The translations under genes were made by a program, and so were the position numbers. A stretch of 64,000 nucleotides of DNA from Mactromeris polynyma (taxonomy: Eukaryota > Mollusca > Bivalvia > Venerida > Mactridae): the NCBI GenBank assembly GCA_032209605.1, contig JASFXZ010000001.1, positions 9,876,256-9,940,255 on the forward strand. Direction: 5' to 3'. Below the pieces are notes generated by a model that ran no database searches, had not been told where the DNA came from, and worked only from the letters and a program-made list of their open reading frames with translations. Shown here one piece after another: positions 60,001-64,000 of the stretch. The first letter of the stretch is position 1; each line of letters opens with the position of its first letter.

Positions 60001-60975
60001 GATTACGTTTGATTCTTGGTCAAATCATGGAAAACCTTTTTTATATTCTAGAAGTCACAATTTTGGCATACTCTGTATGGAACATGGTCATGTTTATCTT
60101 TCAAAAATCTAGGTCAAGTTAGTTAAAAAAAACTAGGTCACTAAGTCACATTTCCATTACCCCTCATGGCTCCTGTTTATCACTTTTTTGTTGCTTAATT
60201 GAAATGGATGTTTCAAAATTGTGAGTCTGTTATGTAAGAAAAATTGTTGCAGGCCCCTAATATTGAGATTAGACTTAGAACCAAAGCATGGCATTAGATT
60301 TCATCCTGTTATCCTTTTGATAAATGACTTAGATTTCATCCCTGTGGGCATAGATCAATCCTCATTAGTTTGTATACAAATGTATATCTATATCTGTACA
60401 AATATTAGACTCATGTGGTTATAATAAAAAAAATTGTATTGTAGGAGAGCAATAGCTCAGAAATGTCCATCACCACCAATGTTGAACTTGATATCCGTTG
60501 GAGGTCAACACCAAGGTAAGACAAACTCGATCATTTGAAAGGAGTTGATTGAAATGCTTGTGAATTATTATTATTTTTAACCTTACATAAGTAAGTGAAT
60601 GCTTCTATCACTATTTTGCCCCAGCGGGGCTGACCCAGGGAAATAAGAAAATTTATCTTTATGTGGTCTAATTCCCACCCTTCAGCCAAGCATTGTGTCT
60701 AAATCCCAATAGTGTGAGATATTAATTTCCCATTTCAGGGATATATTAAAAATCTAGCTAAAGTCTATTTCCCAGGACCCGGAATCCTTCGTCATGTGAA
60801 ATTCAAAATTGTCGGGAATTGTCGGGAATTGTCTTCTGTCCGAAAGTACCGTGTATAACATTGATAACTTCATGAATTGATATTTAGGTGTGTTTGGATT
60901 TCCCCATTGTCCTGGTGGCAATGAAACCATTTGTGAATATGTGAGAGAACTGCTGAATATTGGTGCTTATGTTGA
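53956..60975 (+). CDS. PPT1: PPT1 palmitoyl-protein thioesterase 1, 5' part (5 exons, 167 aa)
   Basis: Exons 53956-54061, 57262-57371, 57851-57978, 60445-60515 and 60888-60975 join in frame. The family is a lysosomal alpha/beta hydrolase that removes fatty acyl groups from cysteines during protein breakdown. Landmarks are a signal peptide (hydrophobic [10 protein letters not shown], cleaved near ANS/QS), [14 protein letters not shown] (oxyanion strand), [20 protein letters not shown] with the nucleophile Ser, and [20 protein letters not shown]. The human protein is 306 residues, so this is about 55% of it. The catalytic Asp and His exons were not found before 64000 and should lie to the right. 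ATG 53956 is preferred for its CAACATGGC context. In-frame ATGs at 53941 and 53971 are alternatives that keep the signal peptide. A possible glycosylation sequon NET is in exon 5. Confidence 0.95.
54062..57261 (+). other. PPT1 intron 1 (3.2 kb)
   Basis: Begins GCAAGT and ends TTACTTGCAG. It contains one CAGGGGTTCC-family MITE and otherwise unassigned sequence. Confidence 0.75.
56755..56919 (-). mobile_element. CAGGGGTTCC-family MITE, copy 5
   Basis: CAGGGTTTCCACTAGG to AATGGAACCCCTG, in PPT1 intron 1. The flanks (ATTGTA and TATGTA) are similar but not identical. Confidence 0.75.
57262..57371 (+). CDS. PPT1: PPT1 exon 2
   Basis: The acceptor is TTACTTGCAG and the donor GAGGAG|GTATAC. It encodes [20 protein letters not shown] and then [16 protein letters not shown]. 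It matches the first strand-helix unit of PPT1. It is followed by a 479-bp intron. Confidence 0.95.
57851..57978 (+). CDS. PPT1: PPT1 exon 3 (nucleophile elbow)
   Basis: The acceptor is TATTTTTCAG and the donor CTT|GTAAGT, phase 2 out. It encodes [20 protein letters not shown] and ends [12 protein letters not shown]. The Ser of GFSQGG corresponds to the catalytic serine (Ser115 in human). Confidence 0.96.
58128..58620 (+). repeat. hairpin-headed ~160-bp tandem repeat, ~2.6 units
   Basis: It opens with a hairpin (ATACGCCTGTTT GAAA AACAGGACGTAT, 58128-58155). Three units with a period near 160 bp follow. Each contains CTTGGTGAAAATGTTTGTGG and TCGGCCAAGTTCGATAACC; the third unit is truncated. 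Open frames of up to 146 codons across it are products of the repeat. PPT1 intron 3. Confidence 0.8.
59706..60165 (+). repeat. hairpin-headed interspersed repeat
   Basis: It begins with the inverted pair CAGCTCACCTGAGC / GCTCATGGTGGGC. It continues with units built on CTAGGTCACTGGGTCAAATC and TTCTAGAGTTTACAATTTT-type phrases, repeated at least twice. The layout resembles repeat families very common in bivalve genomes. PPT1 intron 3. Confidence 0.6.
60445..60515 (+). CDS. PPT1: PPT1 exon 4
   Basis: The acceptor is TTGTATTGTAG and the donor CAAG|GTAAGA. It encodes [20 protein letters not shown] followed by QHQ. It is almost identical to the family consensus ([24 protein letters not shown]). 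Confidence 0.96.
60888..60975 (+). CDS. PPT1: PPT1 exon 5
   Basis: The acceptor is TGATATTTAG and the donor GTTGA|GTGAGT, phase 2 out. It encodes [20 protein letters not shown] followed by LLNIGAYV. The gene continues past 64000. No PPT1 exon 6 sequence was found in 60976-64000. Confidence 0.94.
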
Positions 60976-61588
60976 GTGAGTGGTAACTTATTGAACAGCC
61001 CTTCCTTTTTCCTTATCCTGAAAATTGTATGAATTGTAGCAAATAAATATTGCCAATTTTGTTTGCTATAATTGACTTGCAAATCTGTTTAACCTATGTA
61101 CACCTTGTAGCTTATTGTTCTTATCACACTACCTGGACTGCAATGCACAAACACCATGTATTATCAGATCTTACAGAAGATTTTAACCAAGTGTTGTACT
61201 TTTATCATTTTAGTCTTCATGGGAAGACCTGAAAATATATGTCTGTATCCTGTAATTGTCGAATATTTTACCCCAGACTAAAATTTTTACTGACAAAACA
61301 AAAAGTCAGATATCTCAGTGGTCTCGGTTCTTATAGATCTCCAAAGTTCTGAAAATAATTTTGCAAAAAATCACTCCCTACCAACTCACCAGTTTTGCAG
61401 TATGTTGCTGGAAAGACATTTTTATATGCCTTACTGATTCTGCCTGAAAATTGAGCTGTAGCGAAGCCACATGTTATAGCTTGTAAAAATTAACCTGATC
61501 CTGACCTTAATGATGAGTCTATAACATAGCGATTACGCAGAATGTATCGATGTCCACAACCGAATCTTACATTATGTCAGTCCTTTTA

Positions 61589-61768
61589 CAGGGGTTTCAC
61601 AAGGGTCATTTTGATAATTTTTTACCGGACTTTACCATTTTATAGTCAAATTAGCTATAATTTATTGAGAAAAATTGACCCTTCAGTCAGAGTCCTGAGG
61701 GTCAAAATGTGGCTGTTTGGAAATTCCAGGGGTCGAAGGGTCAACTCAAGGGTCAAATGGAACCCCGG
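61589..61768 (-). mobile_element. CAGGGGTTCC-family MITE, copy 6
   Basis: CAGGGGTTTCACAAGG to ATGGAACCCCGG, with perfect 6-bp flanking duplication CTTTTA (61583-61588 and 61769-61774), in PPT1 intron 5. An open frame through it (61542-61775) is repeat sequence. Confidence 0.85.
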
Positions 61769-61794
61769 CTTTTAGAGTATGCTGCATGTATATT

Positions 61795-61890
61795 TGTAAT
61801 CCTTAAAAAGTTGAAGATAAATTTAGACAAGGAGTCGAATGTGAAATTTTGCTAATAGAAGACAAGAGGATTGTAACATTTTTGTGGGTT
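61795..61890 (+). repeat. headless relative of the 63573 SINE body
   Basis: AGTTGAAGATAAATTTAGAC ... GAAGACAAGAGGATT aligns with 63650-63725 at perhaps 70%. The tRNA-like head is missing. Confidence 0.5.
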
Positions 61891-61974
61891 CACATTTATT
61901 ATTATTTACACCACTATATTTAATGTTCAAGAAGTAACTTAAGTGTGTATAAGCTTTCAGCGGAAATAGTACTA

Positions 61975-62145
61975 AGACCACATCAATAATAAGACCACCT
62001 TAATATTAAGAACACCATTTGCAAGTCCATTTTCACTGTTTTGCTCTTTATGCATCCTCTTAATATTATTAAGACCATCTCAATATTAAGACCAGTTTTC
62101 AAGGATCCCAAGGGTGGTCTAGGTCCAAGAGTATCTAGGTTTTAC
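61975..62145 (+). repeat. TTAAGACCAC-type repeat
   Basis: Several phrases such as AATAATAAGACCACCTTAAT and a closing GGTGGTCTAGGTCCAAGAG...GGTTTTACTG. A diverged relative lies at about 35215-35400 (AAAGACCACCCTG ... GGTGGCCTTATTACTGGGGT). The inverted ACCACC/GGTGGT words suggest a foldback element. Confidence 0.5.
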
Positions 62146-62439
62146 TGTATTGATAAATGTTACATATCACATGTTTGTAAAATAAAGAGTAGAGCAGGTA
62201 ATACAAACAATGTTAATGGTAGTACAATTAAACAATCAAACAACTAAGTATCCACAAGAAGTATCTATTAATCTTATCTATTAACATATACACATGTAGA
62301 TATATACTAGTCTTAATCACTTATAATGAAAGAATTTTCTTGATGTATGTTTGAACATCTATGTAAATATTTTCTTATACTTTATCACATACATCAGTTA
62401 CTTTTGATGCATGGGATCACTTAAGTATTCATTTGGAAT

Positions 62440-63100
62440 TGCAGTTTGGCCTCCAGTTTGAAGACTAGATAGTGGTTTTGATTTCCTTTCTTGATATTTC
62501 TTTTGTTTGTCATGACATTGAACTTCATTGCAAATGTCTGACTGCATTTTAGGGCTTTTTGCTGTATTCTAGACATGTATGGATTAGGTTTACTGTCTTT
62601 GGCTTTTTTATACACTCTCTTTACTATCTCTACAGTTTTCTCAACTAGTCTGTTACTTCAACTATATTACTGGTTTTGAGCAAAGTTTGCGAATATTTCA
62701 GTGCATATAACGCATTGCATTATCAGAAACCAGTTTCTGGGGGAATACCATGTCTGGCAAAAATAACTGAAACACTTTAATTGTCAGTCAGTGCATCAAC
62801 TTCCAAATATCTACTAAAATAGTCCGCTGTGACTAAGTAATCATTGTTTTCCCAAGTAAATAAATATTATTTCATTTCTTACCAATATTGCCATGGTTAC
62901 AGGTTGGGTATTGAATGGTATCTCAATGGTTATTTTGTGTTAGATTTTCTATGTTTCAAACAAATGTTCACTTGTCAGTTCATAGTCTGCTATGTCAGAC
63001 ATCATCTTTGGCCAAAACATAATATCTTTAGAATTTTTGAGATTTTTTTTGTGCCCATATGGCCAATTTGAATGCTTTGTAACATTATTTTCTATGTAAT
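62440..63100 (-). mobile_element. decayed Ty3/Gypsy integrase remnant
   Basis: The minus-strand frames carry pieces of a Gypsy integrase in the right order. They are GHMG and MFWPKMMSDIADYE (about 63080-62970, the zinc-finger leader), DYLVTADYFSRYLEVDALTD (62840-62780, the start of the catalytic core), FARHGIPPE (about 62740), and a C-terminal stretch with KKAKDSKPNPY and a 'KQKKYQ...KPLSSLQTG' region. Multiple frameshifts and stops separate them. No LTRs were identified. It lies in PPT1 intron 5. Confidence 0.7.
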
Positions 63101-63572
63101 TTAGGTATACCAGTAAATATTTTCTGACACCTGCAAATAATGTTTTCTGCTGTGTGTAGAGAGTTCATCACTGTTGTTTCAAAATTCTAAAATATTGACA
63201 TTCAATCTCCTCTCACTCATATCTGGCGATCAGTCTAAGATAACCTTCATTAGCATTTGGCATTATGATTGTTTTACTTGGTCTAGTTTATTATTACATG
63301 TACTTAATGTTGAAGTACCATGTGAATGGGTAAATCAAGATCTTCAGTTAACTCTGGGTGTATATCAGGCAAATATTTCCTTGAAAAAGATAACAAACTT
63401 ATAAGAATCCATTTACCAGGTGCAGATGTTACATGGAAGTTATATTTCTGCATCTGTATTAATCATTATGTTGTAACTTTGGACTTGTATTGCATAGAGA
63501 TTTCTTCCTGATAGAAGATATGTTATGGTTTGTGGTCAGACTCTATGTATAAATAATTATGTAACCATCTTC

Positions 63573-63745
63573 CTTGGCCGGGTGGTTAAAGCATCCCCCT
63601 TGGGAGTGGGAGGTCGAATCCTGGTAATTCTGCATTATTGGTCGCTTAAGCCTAGAAAGTCAAAGATAAATATAGGCAAGTAATCTGCTTTGAAATTATG
63701 CTTATAAAGGTCAAGAGGATCAGAGTAGTTTTTAAAAGCTAAAGT
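63573..63745 (+). mobile_element. second tRNA-headed SINE type
   Basis: The head is TGGCCGGGTGGTTAAAGC (box A, from 63575) and GGTCGAATCC (box B, 63612-63621). The body AGTCAAAGATAAATATAGGC ... GGTCAAGAGGATC resembles 61795-61890. It is distinct from the SINE at 47692. Confidence 0.65.
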
Positions 63746-64000
63746 ATATATTCTTCTTGCCTATAATATACTACCCTACACGTTCAAAGAATCATTTTAA
63801 AAATAATATTATTTTATTCATTGACTGAATTTAATCCAACAAAGAATTGCATATTTTGTGAAAGTTGAAACAGAGTGTTTTCAGTCGACCATGAACGTAA
63901 TTCTGTTTTATATTGCAACTGAATTTCAATTATGCTGGAAACACTATGTAGAAGAAAAAGTAAAAAAATATTGTACTGAAACAGAAATTATTGTAAAACG

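Larger units (their letters stand above)
60976..64000 (+). other. PPT1 intron 5, continues past the window
   Basis: Holds MITE copy 6, the TTAAGACCAC repeat, the Gypsy remnant and a SINE. No PPT1 exon was recognised up to 64000. Confidence 0.7.

Noticed and set aside
63575..63640. tRNA gene candidate
   Set aside because: Box A and box B words are present, but no complete cloverleaf could be folded, and the following body repeats elsewhere. It is treated as a SINE head.

Overview
The window is AT-rich eukaryotic DNA. Spliced genes, long introns and the repeat families (tRNA-headed SINEs, hairpin-headed repeats, a LINE ending in a Cys/His knuckle) suggest a marine mollusc, most likely a bivalve. 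The species cannot be named from the sequence. No prokaryotic genes, CRISPR arrays, rRNA genes or intact tRNA genes were seen.

Two protein genes can be assembled exon by exon, and they are divergently transcribed from a shared 338-bp intergenic promoter. On the minus strand, seven coding exons between 53617 and 32712 join in frame to a complete 242-residue TMEM65, an inner mitochondrial membrane protein. On the plus strand, five coding exons from 53956 to 60975 encode the first ~167 residues of palmitoyl-protein thioesterase 1 (PPT1, a lysosomal depalmitoylase), including the nucleophile motif GFSQGG. The remaining PPT1 exons lie beyond the right edge. The shared promoter holds a perfect palindromic GTCACGTGAC (CLEAR/TFEB-type E-box) and a second TCACGTGA. 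PPT1 intron 1 is best read as a GC-AG intron.

Positions 1-27,300 contain no gene I can support. They hold repeats and decayed mobile elements: a degenerate reverse transcriptase (about 7090-7620), a large direct duplication (copy A about 9120-13735, copy B about 15270-21965) separated by a LINE 3' end (about 13740-15120), a hAT-type MITE (22007-22493), and copies of an unclassified repeat family. From 27,300 to 32,700 is unique AT-rich sequence that may include the TMEM65 3' UTR.

The introns of the two genes carry many small transposable elements with visible termini: a family of about 170-195-bp elements with CAGGGGTTCC ends (six copies), a 731-bp hAT-like insertion with an 8-bp target duplication and an internal 'empty site' control, a Tc1/mariner-type MITE, foldback elements, SINEs, minisatellites, and a decayed Ty3/Gypsy integrase at 62440-63100.
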